Origin: Archangiaceae bacterium
GTDB lineage: Bacteria > Myxococcota > Myxococcia > Myxococcales > Myxococcaceae
Reading direction: 5' to 3'
Assembly: GCA_016879935.1 (NCBI GenBank)
Contig: JAACJQ010000183.1
Location: 1-49,843 of the forward strand
DNA length: 49,843 nt
Part shown: piece by piece, positions 8,120-17,700 of the stretch
Layout of the letters: the number at the start of each line of letters is the position of its first letter
Numbering within the stretch: position 1 is the first letter of the stretch
Notes under the pieces: generated by a model
What the model was told of the DNA's origin: nothing
Database searches by the model: none
Seen by the model: the letters and a program-made list of their open reading frames with translations, nothing else
Position numbers and translations under genes: made by a program

Positions 8120-8761
8120 ATGCTGCCTGCGACGCGGTTGGCGAGGCTTCGTGAAGAAGCGGCATCGTGGCCGGCTCCGACGGTGAAAGCGCCCTGGCCG
8201 ATTCTGTTCTCGGGCTGTCTCGCGGGGCTTCGGTGTGGCGTCGACGGTAGCGACAACGGGCCGCATCCGCTGATGGCGCGCCTGGCGTCGTTGCCGACGG
8301 TGAGGTGCGTCGCCTTCTGTCCAGAGGATCTCGCGCTGGGCACGCCGCGAGGGTTGCCGGATCTCACGGGTGGAGACGGTTTCGACGCGCTCGATGGGCG
8401 CGCGCAGGTGCGCCTCGACGACGGGCGCGACGTGACGTCGGCGTTGGTGAGCGCGGCGCACGAGATGGTGAAGGTCGCGCAGCGCGAGCAGGTGCGCTTC
8501 GCCATTCTGATGGACATGAGCGCCGCCTGTGGCTCGCAGGTCATCTCGGACGGGCCGCGGCTGGTGCCCGACCGTCGCTATCGCATCGGCTTCGGCGTGG
8601 CGGCCGCGGCGTTGTTCCGCGCAGGCGTGCCAGTGGTGGCGCAGCGAGATCTGTTCACGCTCGACGAGTTGCTGCGCCGGCTCGACCCGTCAGCGGCGCG
8701 GCTCGACGACGCGGTCGATCACCACGAGCGGCCCTGGTACCGGGAGCACTTCAAGGTTTGA
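8120..8761 (+). CDS. DUF523 family protein
   Basis: 213 aa. The DUF523 signature is recognisable: FSGCLAGLRCGVDG near the start (the CLxGxxCxxDG motif), CPEDLALGTPR in the middle, DVTSALVSAAHEM, and a late MSAACGSQ corresponding to the family's SPSCG motif. Conserved cysteines suggest a metal or cluster site. The biochemical role of the family is not established. The final third, after the Cys motif, reads RYRIGFGVAAAALFRAGVPVV. The start is set by a strong ribosome-binding site. The 3' end overlaps the convergent mannosyltransferase gene by 11 bp. Confidence 0.88.
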   Translation: MLPATRLARLREEAASWPAPTVKAPWPILFSGCLAGLRCGVDGSDNGPHPLMARLASLPTVRCVAFCPEDLALGTPRGLPDLTGGDGFDALDGRAQVRLDDGRDVTSALVSAAHEMVKVAQREQVRFAILMDMSAACGSQVISDGPRLVPDRRYRIGFGVAAAALFRAGVPVVAQRDLFTLDELLRRLDPSAARLDDAVDHHERPWYREHFKV

Positions 8762-10247
8762 AGCGTGACTCGGGGCTCGCGGCGAGGGTTCGGGTTCGTT
8801 CGTCGAGCCAGGGCGTGAACGACGCGTCGCGTTCGCAGGGCCCCGTGTTCAGCCGCAGCAACACCGCGCCGTGGTCGGTGGCGATGAGTTCACCCGTACG
8901 CGTGCCCTCTTCGACGATGACGTAGTTGTAGAAGCGCGTCGCCTCATCGGGCAGCGGGGTTTCGTAGAACGGCACGTCACGGTGCAGCGCGAAGTACGCG
9001 AACGTCGCGCCGCGGGAGCCGAGCGTGAGGCCGAGCCCACACAAGTCGGGGCGGCGGCCGGCCACCATCATGAGTCGCGTCACCGGACCGCCGGAGTCGT
9101 ACGCGCTGACGGGATCCCACCCGCCGATTTGCTGAAAGGTGAGCGTGTGAAAGGTGGCGAACGACCACGCGCTCGTCAGCAGCAGAGCCACTGCGCTCAC
9201 GACGCCGAGCTGCCAGCGCCGCCACGAGAGCAGCTGCTCGACACCCGCGGCCGCGCCTGCGCAGACGAGCGGGAGGAACGGCACGATGAAGCGAAGCTCC
9301 TTGTGTGGCAGCGCGATGTGCCCGAGCAGGAACGCGAGCGCGAGGCCGACGACGGCAGGCGCCCGACGAAGCCCCAGCACCGCGAGCCCGGCGATGAGCA
9401 CCCAGTGCAGCCCGAGGCTCTTCACGAGGTACTTCGTGTAGAACGCTGGCGGAGCCGTTCCCCACTCGGCCGCGCGCCCCTCGATGAGGTTGAAGCGCAG
9501 GTAGTAGATGCCCGAGTGCAGGAAGCTGCCCCACGCGAAGAGGTCGAGCAGGCCGTAGACGACGGCCCAGCCACACAGCACGCCGAACACGATGAGCGCG
9601 TCACCCCGGCGACGTTGCGCGAGCAGCACCAGCACCGCGCCCGCTGCGAAGAGCCCGCAGTGGATTCGGAGAATGACCGCCAGCCCGAGCAGCGACGCAG
9701 CGAGCACGAGCTTCTTGCGGCTCGGAGTCTCGAGCAGCAACGCCAGGCCCCACGTCACCGGCAGCGCCGAGGCGATCTCGCTCATCGCGCGCGGCGAGAA
9801 ATAGATGGCCAGGCTCATCCAGCAGAAGGCGAGCGTGCCGACGACGGCCGACGGCAACGAGCAGCCGGTCGCGCGTGAGAGCCGGTACACGCCCCACACG
9901 GTGCCCACCGACGAGAGCGCGAACAGCACGCGCACCACGGGCACGTAGATGAACGGGTCATCGAGCTTCAGCGCCGCAAGCGTCTCGAGCACGAGCGCGA
10001 TGGCTCCCGGGAGCAGCACGTTGCGCGCACCGACGACGAACTCCCACGCCACCATCGAGTAGCCGAACGCCATGCGGTGCGCGGGCTCGATGGACTGGAA
10101 CACCTCGTCAGGCCAGTACTGGCCGTGGTCGGTGAAGGCGAGCCAGAGCCGGGCCGCCGCGCCGGTGACGAGGCCCACCGCGAGCAACACGCGCCACGGC
10201 AGGGGTCTGGTCCACCACGAGGGGAGCACGGCGGCGCTCCCTCGCAT
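8751..10247 (-). CDS. GT22-type mannosyltransferase (GPI/ALG9-like membrane protein)
   Basis: 498 aa, about ten hydrophobic segments. It resembles family 22 polyprenyl-phosphate-mannose-dependent transferases. The first loop has YWPDEVFQSIEPAH, matching the acidic DE motif that coordinates the lipid-sugar donor. A late LPHKELRFIVPFLP is the HKExRF hallmark of the family. A soluble C-terminal tail of about 110 residues follows (from about FATFHTLTFQQIGGWD). It would transfer a sugar outside the inner membrane; the acceptor is unknown. It starts 15 bp after the Hsp70 stop, suggesting one operon. The alternative is a more general GT-C/PMT-like enzyme. Confidence 0.82.
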   Translation of the reverse strand: MRGSAAVLPSWWTRPLPWRVLLAVGLVTGAAARLWLAFTDHGQYWPDEVFQSIEPAHRMAFGYSMVAWEFVVGARNVLLPGAIALVLETLAALKLDDPFIYVPVVRVLFALSSVGTVWGVYRLSRATGCSLPSAVVGTLAFCWMSLAIYFSPRAMSEIASALPVTWGLALLLETPSRKKLVLAASLLGLAVILRIHCGLFAAGAVLVLLAQRRRGDALIVFGVLCGWAVVYGLLDLFAWGSFLHSGIYYLRFNLIEGRAAEWGTAPPAFYTKYLVKSLGLHWVLIAGLAVLGLRRAPAVVGLALAFLLGHIALPHKELRFIVPFLPLVCAGAAAGVEQLLSWRRWQLGVVSAVALLLTSAWSFATFHTLTFQQIGGWDPVSAYDSGGPVTRLMMVAGRRPDLCGLGLTLGSRGATFAYFALHRDVPFYETPLPDEATRFYNYVIVEEGTRTGELIATDHGAVLLRLNTGPCERDASFTPWLDERTRTLAASPESRFKP

Positions 10248-10262
10248 GAGTCGTCGCGCGTG

Positions 10263-11771
10263 TCAGCGACGGTGGTCGACGATCTGCAACTGCGTCTGCA
10301 TGCCGCCGGGCGCGAGGAGCTTCGCGGTGAGGGCGAAGTCCTGTCCGACGGTGAGCTCGAGGCTGGGCGTGACGTTCGGCGTGGTGCGCCACTCTTCCGA
10401 GATGTGCACGGTGCCGATGATCTCGCGATCGACCGACGTCTGGTCGAGCGACTCGAACACGAGCAGCGGCACCGGCGCGCTCCACGTCGGCAGGTTGTCG
10501 AGCGTGATGGTCTTCACGCACGGCACCGGCGTGTTGGAGGGAATGACTTCGACGCTCCGGCCACCCGGCAACATGATGCTGATGGGCATGGCGACGACGT
10601 CGCTCAAGCCTGAGGCGTTGGTGCGCGAGAGGTTGCGGCCGAGAATGGCAGCGCCGACCGCGACGCCGAGCTCGGGGTGAACGTCTTTCTCGGACGACAG
10701 CCTCGGAAAGTGCGCGAGCCGCTTTCGCACGATGGGCATGCGCGTCTGGCCGCCGACCAGCACGAGCTCGTCGATGTCTTCGGGGCGGAGCTTCGCGCGG
10801 CCGAGCAGGTCGTCGCAGGCCGAGATGCAGCGCTCGACGAGCGGAGCGACGATCTGCTCCATCTCGTCACGGGTCAGCTTCTTCTGCAGGTCGACGAAGC
10901 TGCCGTCGGGCCGCTGCGCCACCACGGGCACGCGCACGTCGACGATCTCGGCGCGAGAGAGCTGAATCTTCGCGTACTCGGCGGCGAGCGCGAGGCGCTG
11001 CATCACCGTGCGACTCTCACGCACCGAAACGCCAGAGGTCTGCTCGAGGTGCGCGGCGAACGCGTCGGCGAGCCGCTCGTCGAAGTCGGAGCCACCGAGA
11101 AACGCGTCACCACCCGTCGCCAGCACCTTCACCACGCGCGCCTCGACGCGGAGCAACGTGGCGTCGAACGTTCCACCGCCGAGGTCGAAGATGAGCACCG
11201 TCTGCTTCGGGCTGCGCAGGTTCGCGTAGAAGAGCGCCGCGGCGGTGGGCTCGTTCACGATGGCGCGCACGGTGAGGCCGGCGTGCTCGGCGGCGCGGCG
11301 AACGGCTTCACGCTGCCGAACGCTCGCGTGCGCGGGCACCGTCATCACGCACTGGGTGAACGGGTGCTTCGCGGCGCGGGTGGCCTTCGCGACGATGTCC
11401 TTCACGATGACGGTGGCGACGTCGACGAGGGGAATCATCTGGCCGTAGATGAGCGCGGCCGTGTAGCCGTCGGCGCCTTCGACGAGGTCGAACGCGAAGC
11501 GGCCTTTGTGCTGCGAGACGTACTCGGAGTTGAAGCGGCGGCCGATGAAGCGCTTGGTGCCGAAGAGCGTGTGCTTCGCGTCGTCGACCAGCTGCGTCTT
11601 TGCCGCCTGACCCACGAGGCACTTCGTCGAGTCTGCCGAGGGGAACCACACCACCGAGGGGAGCACCGCGGACTTGTCGGTGACGGGCACCACCTTGAGG
11701 CGGCCGGTCTGGTCGAACCACGCGGCCGAGGTGTTGGTGGTGCCGAAGTCGATGCCGAGGACGGGCTCCAT
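10263..11771 (-). CDS. Short Hsp70-family chaperone without the lid
   Basis: 502 aa. The ATPase domain fills residues about 1-375 with all nucleotide motifs: GIDFGTTNTSAAW (phosphate 1), FDLGGGTFDATLL (phosphate 2), NEPTAAALFYA (connect) and LVGGQTRMPIV (adenosine). The substrate-binding beta domain is about 115 residues. The helical lid and C-terminal tail of DnaK are missing; DnaK is about 640 aa. The start has AGGAG 5 nt upstream. It is followed 15 bp later by the GT22 gene, and no DnaJ or GrpE gene is nearby, so it is an accessory Hsp70 rather than housekeeping dnaK. Confidence 0.93.
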   Translation of the reverse strand: MEPVLGIDFGTTNTSAAWFDQTGRLKVVPVTDKSAVLPSVVWFPSADSTKCLVGQAAKTQLVDDAKHTLFGTKRFIGRRFNSEYVSQHKGRFAFDLVEGADGYTAALIYGQMIPLVDVATVIVKDIVAKATRAAKHPFTQCVMTVPAHASVRQREAVRRAAEHAGLTVRAIVNEPTAAALFYANLRSPKQTVLIFDLGGGTFDATLLRVEARVVKVLATGGDAFLGGSDFDERLADAFAAHLEQTSGVSVRESRTVMQRLALAAEYAKIQLSRAEIVDVRVPVVAQRPDGSFVDLQKKLTRDEMEQIVAPLVERCISACDDLLGRAKLRPEDIDELVLVGGQTRMPIVRKRLAHFPRLSSEKDVHPELGVAVGAAILGRNLSRTNASGLSDVVAMPISIMLPGGRSVEVIPSNTPVPCVKTITLDNLPTWSAPVPLLVFESLDQTSVDREIIGTVHISEEWRTTPNVTPSLELTVGQDFALTAKLLAPGGMQTQLQIVDHRR

Positions 11772-11775
11772 CGCG

Positions 11776-11780
11776 CTCCT
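11776..11780 (-). promoter_or_regulatory. Shine-Dalgarno site of the Hsp70 gene
   Basis: On the minus strand AGGAG lies 4 nt before the ATG at 11771. It supports this start. Confidence 0.65.
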
Positions 11781-11887
11781 TGAAGGGCCCGCACTGGCGC
11801 CGGTCGATGCCTGGACCCCGCCGTCTCCAGACCGTCAAAGGCTACTCGGGTCGCGCCGTGGGCCAAGCCGAAACGCCGTTGTGGGTC

Positions 11888-12565
11888 TCAGGCTCTCAGA
11901 GACCTCCACAGGAGCAGAGTGGCCACCGCTCCGAGCAGATGCCATGCGGCGTGACCCTGCAGCAGGCTGTGCGGCTCGCAGACGAGCTTCTTCAGGTCGA
12001 GCACCCAGATGCCGAACGCGAGTGCCTGGGTCACGAGCGCACCCAGCAGGAACTGGAGCCCGTGCCGTCGTAGTCGTTTCGTTCGGAGGAGCGCCTCGGT
12101 GACGATGACGCCTCCCAGCGCCAGGCCGAACGCGTGGCGCCGAACTGCGGGAACCGTCACGAGGAGCACGCCGAGCGCGAGGTTCACCAGCACATAGAAT
12201 TGGAGCGCGCGAGACGCCGGCGGCCGACGGAGCGCTTCGACGTTCACCATCAACGCGAGCAACACCACGAGGTACATCGACTGCACGTCGAGGGTCTGGC
12301 CGAAGAAGGTGAGTGACGCGTGGTACACCGCGCTCGTCACGCCGACGAGCATCACCGCGACGATGAAGGTGAGGGCTTCTGCCGAAGTGAGGGAGCCGCG
12401 GGCGCGCTCGGTCCTCCACTGTCCTGTCATCACCAGTGCGGCCACACAGAAGCCGAGGCTCGACCAGGTGTTCGAGGGCTGACGAATCAACCCATCGCCG
12501 ACGGCTTCACAGAAGCACGCGTCGGGCAGACACGTCGCTGGGCTCAGGCCTTCCCACGGGCTCAC
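11888..12565 (-). CDS. Alkaline-ceramidase-family (CREST) membrane hydrolase
   Basis: 225 aa with about seven hydrophobic helices. The family cleaves ceramide-like amides using a membrane-embedded zinc. Typical motifs are present: CEAVGDGLIRQPSNTWSSLGF at the start, SAVYHASLTFFGQTLD in the middle (first His and Asp ligands), and CEPHSLLQGHAAWHLLGA near the end (HxxxH ligand pair). The start is the GTG at 12565, without a visible Shine-Dalgarno sequence. It is separated by 116 bp from the Hsp70 gene on the same strand. Together with the two neutral-ceramidase-like genes near 40-44 kb it points to sphingolipid metabolism. Substrate is inferred. Confidence 0.88.
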   Translation of the reverse strand: MSPWEGLSPATCLPDACFCEAVGDGLIRQPSNTWSSLGFCVAALVMTGQWRTERARGSLTSAEALTFIVAVMLVGVTSAVYHASLTFFGQTLDVQSMYLVVLLALMVNVEALRRPPASRALQFYVLVNLALGVLLVTVPAVRRHAFGLALGGVIVTEALLRTKRLRRHGLQFLLGALVTQALAFGIWVLDLKKLVCEPHSLLQGHAAWHLLGAVATLLLWRSLRA

Positions 12566-12704
12566 GGTGCAGGAGTGTGCCCGATCTTGGTTGTAGGAAA
12601 CGCACCGTTCGAACCACGACGGCGCTTGCGGCTGTCCACTGCGAAGGCGAACTCAATCATGGAGATTGCAGGTCCCAACTCTTCGCACTGCGGGCTTTTG
12701 TGTA

Positions 12705-12719
12705 ATGGCGACCCGCCAT
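12705..12719. promoter_or_regulatory. Short perfect inverted repeat upstream of an unknown gene
   Basis: ATGGCG-ACC-CGCCAT is a 6-bp perfect inverted repeat with a 3-base centre. It lies just before a -10-like TATGCT (12725-12730) and 23 bp before the ATG at 12742. It could be an operator or a small hairpin; nothing shows which. Confidence 0.35.
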
Positions 12720-12741
12720 CCTGGGTATGCTCATGTTTGCG

Positions 12742-13131
12742 ATGGCAACTCCGAAACAACACTTCCTCAATGTCGATCTCGATCTGGAATCGACGCGGCG
12801 CCTGGCAGAGGTGCTCGAGGCGCTCGAACCCCACGTGTTCGTTCTCTCCAGCACGCCTCGTCGCGCGAGTGTTGAGCTGGCGAAGCAACCGCGAACCGCC
12901 GAGGAGGCAGTGCGACGGTTCACGAGGCTCGTGCAGCAATTTGGGGTGAAGGGAAAGAAGGCGTGGCAGCAATGCTCGAAGCGGGTCTTGAACATCGGAT
13001 TGCAGGCCGGCGAGTCACCTCGTCAGCTGGTGGTGCCGCTCAGCGCTCAGGTCGTGCGAGAAGCTTCGAGAGCATCTCTTGGGCTCGCGTTCACCGTGTA
13101 TTCGCCGATTGCCTTGCGCGCTCGCCGATAG
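12742..13131 (+). CDS. Unknown small soluble protein
   Basis: 129 aa from the ATG at 12742; in-frame ATGs at 12727 and 12733 are alternatives. I prefer 12742 because a -10-like TATGCT overlaps the earlier ATGs. The sequence begins MATPKQHFLNVDLDLES with an acidic beta strand, followed by helical segments around RTAEEAVRRFTRLVQQFG. No signal peptide or known motif. Codon use is visibly less GC-biased than in the neighbours. It is followed after 14 bp by a broken lipoprotein frame. Function unknown. Confidence 0.65.
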   Translation: MATPKQHFLNVDLDLESTRRLAEVLEALEPHVFVLSSTPRRASVELAKQPRTAEEAVRRFTRLVQQFGVKGKKAWQQCSKRVLNIGLQAGESPRQLVVPLSAQVVREASRASLGLAFTVYSPIALRARR

Positions 13132-13145
13132 CCAATGGTGCAGCA

Positions 13146-13765
13146 GTGAAAACCCTGGGCTTGTTGCTGGTTGGCTGTCTCGGCGGCTGCGCGGGCCGGG
13201 GACACATTGTGCTGAGGTTGCTCTGTGCCCGATGTCTGAGTCGGACAAGCGGATAGTTGTAGAAGTCCTTGCCGGCCAGGCCGCTCAGCTACGTCTGTTT
13301 GATTTGGGGAGCGCAGAGCCCCCGTCGCCTGAAAACAAAGCCTGGAGCTGCGCGAAGAGGCGGTTCTACTGGGGATGCAGCTCCACGTCGAAGCCGGAGG
13401 TTGAGCTGCTTCTCTGGTACTACGAGGGTCGTCTGGATAGCCTGTCTCTTCACGCGAACGGGACGGTGGGCAGGGTTGTCGAAGTGTGCGCCACCTATCT
13501 TGAACTGAAGAAGGCGCTCGCGAACGAACTCGGTCCTCCATTGCGATCTCAGGTGGGGCCATGTGAGGACGACGATGGTTCCGTCTACCGGCCTTCGTGC
13601 ACTGCCTGGCGAACGCCGCGCGGCACCGTGTCAGTCTCGCTCGATCGAGTGGTGGATGACATGAAGCTTGGCCACCTCGACCTGAAGCTCGCGCCCGACC
13701 AACGAGAGGCTTGCCCCGAACCTGGACCAGACCCGGTGATGGATGAATTGAAGACATCACCCTGA
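13146..13765 (+). pseudogene. Probable lipoprotein gene with a frameshift near its start
   Basis: A GTG at 13146 opens a frame with a good lipoprotein signal (VKTLGLLLVGCLGGCAG), but it stops after 36 codons. A second frame is open through to 13765 and encodes 177 aa from an internal ATG at 13232. Read back from that ATG, the second frame stays open through PGTHCAEVALCP. It can be joined to the lipobox frame by a single-base indel in the run of C and G around 13193-13201. The joined product would be a lipoprotein of about 200 aa with several Cys residues (SCAKRRFYWGC, SCTAW). This could be a real frameshift, a sequencing error, or two overlapping starts. If intact, the internal ATG gives a cytoplasmic protein. 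No family recognised. Confidence 0.55.
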
Positions 13766-13814
13766 ACGTGACTTTCGTCTTGCGCAAACCGCCCTCGGGG
13801 TTTTGGGTGCACCC

Positions 13815-14705
13815 ATGCGCCTCGAGACCACCCTCTCTAAGAAGCTCGGCCTTCGCTACCCCTTCGTCGCCGCGCCGATGTTCCTCATCTCGAACAAAGA
13901 GATGCTCGTCGCCTGCGCCGAGGCCGGCATTCTCGGCTGCATGCCGTCGCTCAACGCGCGCACGCCGCAAGCGTTCCGTGACGACCTCGCGTGGGTGCGC
14001 TCGAAGACCGACAAGCCCATCGGCATCAACCTCACCATCGGGCTCACGCCGCCCGAGCGCATCGAAGCCGACCTCACCGCGTGCCTCGAGTTCGACGTTC
14101 CCGTCATTCTCACCAGCTACGGCAACCCGACCGAAGTCGTGAAGCGCGCCCACGAGAAGCAGCGCCTCGTCTTCCACGACGTCATCTCGTTGCACCACGG
14201 GAAGAAGGCCGTCGCCGCCGGAGTCGACGCCATCATCGCCGTCGGCGCCGGAGCCGGTGGTCACGCGGGCCGCATCTCTCCCTTCGTGCTCGTGCCCTGG
14301 CTCGCGGAGGAATTGAAGGTGCCCATCATCGCCGCGGGCTGCATCTCCGACGGCCGGCAGGTGGTGGCCTCGCTCAGCCTCGGCGCGCAGCTCTGCTACC
14401 TGGGCACGCGCTTCATCGCCTCTGACGAGTGCGGCGCCGCCGACGGCTACAAGCAGATGGTCGTCTCGGCGGGCCCCGAAGACGTCGTCTACACCGACGC
14501 CGTCTCGGGCATTCACGCCAACTTCCTCAAGGCCACGGTGCCCGAGAACTTCACCGCCGACCGGTCTCCCGAAGGCGCCAAGCGCTGGAAAGACATCTGG
14601 AGCGCAGGGCAGGGCGTCGGCCTCATTCACGCCATCAAGCCCATCGGCGCCATCGTCGAAGACCTCGCGCGGGAAGCGCACGACACCCTTGCCACACTGA
14701 CGTGA
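13815..14705 (+). CDS. Nitronate monooxygenase (2-nitropropane dioxygenase family)
   Basis: 296 aa from the ATG at 13815. It is an FMN-dependent TIM-barrel enzyme that oxidises alkyl nitronates; the family also includes FabK-type enoyl reductases. The barrel starts with YPFVAAPMFLISN. The FMN-phosphate loop is GAGAGGHAGR, followed by VPIIAAGCISDGRQV and the LGTRF segment. All are standard. Length is normal. It starts 49 bp after the preceding open frame and is followed 48 bp later by the sensor kinase. FabK-like activity is less likely but not excluded. Confidence 0.88.
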   Translation: MRLETTLSKKLGLRYPFVAAPMFLISNKEMLVACAEAGILGCMPSLNARTPQAFRDDLAWVRSKTDKPIGINLTIGLTPPERIEADLTACLEFDVPVILTSYGNPTEVVKRAHEKQRLVFHDVISLHHGKKAVAAGVDAIIAVGAGAGGHAGRISPFVLVPWLAEELKVPIIAAGCISDGRQVVASLSLGAQLCYLGTRFIASDECGAADGYKQMVVSAGPEDVVYTDAVSGIHANFLKATVPENFTADRSPEGAKRWKDIWSAGQGVGLIHAIKPIGAIVEDLAREAHDTLATLT

Positions 14706-14719
14706 CACTGGCCGTTTCC

Positions 14720-14746
14720 GTGTAATGCGCCCAAGGCCCGTTACAC
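14720..14746. promoter_or_regulatory. Inverted repeat and -10-like site before the sensor kinase
   Basis: GTGTAA (14720-14725) and TTACAC (14741-14746) form a perfect inverted repeat with a 15-bp spacer, a typical operator geometry. The right arm overlaps TACACT (14742-14747), which lies 6 bp before the GTG start at 14754 and could be a -10 element for a leaderless transcript. No -35 match was found at 17 bp. Confidence 0.35.
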
Positions 14747-14753
14747 TCGACGT

Positions 14754-17700
14754 GTGCTTGGGGGCGCGTTTCTGTTGGCGGTGCTGGCGGCCGGTGATGG
14801 CAGCGCGCTTCCATGGAGCAGCCGCTACGACATCTCGAACTGGTCCGTCGCCGAGGGCCTTCCGCAGACGAGCATCACCAGCATCGCGCAGGACGAGCGC
14901 GGGTTTCTGTGGCTCACCACCTTCGGCGGCCTCGTGCGCTTCGACGGCGAGACCTTCGAGCGCTTCGGCGTCGGCAAGGGTGAAGCCGGCGGGCAACGCT
15001 TCACTGCGGTCGCGTGCACGGGCTCGACGGTGTGGGTCGGCGCGCAAGACGGAGCGCTCTTTCGGCTCGACGAGTGGGGGCGCGCTCCGCCGGTTCGGGT
15101 GCCGCTGGGCGTCGACGTCTCCGAGCCCGTCTGGGCGCTGACGGCCCACCGAGGTGGCGTGCTCGTCGCGGCCGCTCACGCCGGAACGTTCTCGGTCGGC
15201 GAGGCGGTCACGCGGCTCGATGGAGAGCTCGCGTTCCGTGTCGTCGAGACACCCGATGGCGCCGTGTGGGTCATGCGCCACGACAGCATCGCGTGTGTCG
15301 CTGGCTGCCCCGCGAAGCCGTCGTTCCCGATTCGAACTCCCGGAGACCTCTGGCTCGAAGAGAGCGGAGAGGTGGCCGTCTCGAACGCCGACGGCCTGTT
15401 CGTGGTGCACGACGGCGAGTTGGTGAACCGGGCGCCTCAGTGGCCCATCAGCCGTGGCCTCTTCGACCCGGGCAGGTCGCGACGCTGGTTGACGGTGGGG
15501 TTTGGCTTGCTGGTGCAGACCTCCGAGCGCACCGAGCGCGTCTTCCTCCCGCCGCCGCGTGGGCAGTCGAAGCCCCTCGACGATTGGCGCACCACCGTGC
15601 ACGTGCTGTTCGTCGACCGGCAGGGCACCGTCTGGGTCGGCACCGACAACGCGGGCCTCTTCCGCGTACGAGACCGGCACCTGCACCACGTCACCATGCC
15701 CGATGACACCACGGCGTCGGTCGCGCTGACGGCGCCCATGGCCGACGGTGGTGCCCTGGTGGCTGGCTACTGTGGCGGGTTGCTGAGGCTCGGGAGCGAC
15801 GAAGCGACGCTCACCCGGGTCTCTGGCATCGCGCACGACGCGTGTGTCTTCTCGCTCGTGCCGGCGCGTGACGGCTCCACCTGGGTCGGCACCGCGGGGC
15901 AGCTCTCGACGTTCGATGGCTCGAGCCTGACCACGCGCTTCGAGCTGGCGCCCTCGCCCGATGGCGTCGGCCCCGAGTTCAAGGTGGTGCTCGAGCATGA
16001 AGGCGAGGTCTGGCTGGGCACCTCACATGGGCTGTGGCAGCTCGCGTGGCGTGGCGCAGCGCTCGAGCGGGTTCGGGTCTTCACGCACGACGATGGGTTG
16101 CCAGGCGACCTCGTGACGGCCGTGCAGCCCGCGCCCGACGGCAGCCTCCTCATCGGCACCACGCGCGGCATCGCCAGGCTCGTCGGCGGAAAGGTCGAGC
16201 GCTTCCTTCGTAAGGAGGACGATCGACGCGCCATCGTTCGCGACATCGTCATCGACGCCTCGGGCGCGGTGTGGCTCGCGTCGTATGGAGAGGGTCTCGC
16301 CTACGTTCCCGCCGGCCCCACGCCCCGAGCCGCGCGGTGGTTCGGCACCAACGAGGGCTTCTGCAGCAACGAGCTCTCGCGGCTGATTCCGCTCGAGGGC
16401 CAGTGGTGGGTCAACAGCAACAGCGGTCTCTTTCGCGTCTCACACCAGGCGCTCGAGGCGTTCGTTCGAGGCGAAGCGCCGCTGCGTTGTCAGCAACTCC
16501 TCTCTGGCGAAGGCAACGGCGGTGGGCATCGCGCGGGCGGGCTGCTCGCGTCGGGTGTGCTCGCGTTTCCCACCGTCGAAGGCGTCGCGCTCGTGCGCCC
16601 GTCCGAGGTGCCGCCAGCGCCTCCGCCGCCGATGGTCTTCATCGAGCGGGCGAGCCTGGGCGGCGAGGTGGTGCTCGAGGGCAGCACGGCCGCTCCTCCC
16701 GCGCACCGCGACTTCGAGGTGCGGCTCAGCACGCCGCCCGACGCCTTCCGCTCGGGCCCGTTGCGGGTGTTGCAGACCCTCAAACGAAACGGCGTCATCG
16801 CGCATGAGACGGTCGGCACGCTCGAGGCGAAGTACGTCGACCTCGACCCCGGCACGTGGACCTTCGAGGTGCGCCCCGAAGGCATGGGCCCTGCGACGCC
16901 GGCGGTCGCCACGCTGCACTTCACCGTCGAGCCCCGGCTCTGGGAGCGGTTGTCCACGCGCGTCGCGCTCCTCGCGGTGCTGGTGCTGCTCGTGCTCGGG
17001 TCGTTCCAGGTGCTCGCGAGTCGAACGCGCGCGCTCGCGGCCGCGCTCGAGGCGCGTGAACGAAGCGCTGCGGCTCAGCGTGAACGCGACGAGGTGTACA
17101 AGACGTTGTTCGACGGCTCGCCCGCGCCGCTGCTCGCGTTTCACCGCGGGGCGCTCGTCAGCCTGAACCCGGCCGCGCTTTCACTGCTCGAGGCGCCAGG
17201 CGCCCCCGCGTCGCTCCCCATCGCCGACCCCACCCAGGCGGCGAGCTTCACCCGATGGCTCGATGAACCCCTGCCCGACGAGCTCGAGGTCTCGCTGCGT
17301 ACGGCGACGGGCCAGCACCGGCTCGTGCGCCTGAAGCAGGCGCGGCTGGGCGTCGATGCCTCGCGGGTGGTGGTGGCGGCCATCGACGTGACGGCCGAGC
17401 GCGAAGCGGCCCAGGAGCGGGAAGCGCTGCTGGCGCGCACCACGAATGCGCAGCGGCTCGAGGCGCTGGGACGGCTGGCGGCGGGCGTCGCGCACGACTT
17501 CAACAACGTGCTGGCCGCGCTGCAGCTCGAGCTCGAAGAGGTGCGCCGGCTGCCCGGCTCCGAGAGCATCGTCGAAGAGATGCAGTCGGGCCTCGATGCT
17601 GGGCGGCGGCTCACGCGGCGCTTCCTCGTCTTCGGCAAGGAGGGCGGTCCCTCCGACGTCATCGCCCTCGACGAGGGTTTGCGGCGCGTGCATCCGATGC

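Noticed and set aside
8751-8761. Frameshift or annotation error at the DUF523/GT22 junction
   Set aside because: It is an 11-bp convergent overlap of two intact genes, which is common in compact genomes; the same occurs at 18538-18551.
13788-13805. Rho-independent terminator (AAACC ... GGTTT)
   Set aside because: The stem is only 5 bp with an 8-base loop and lacks a proper U tract; it also runs into the next gene's start.
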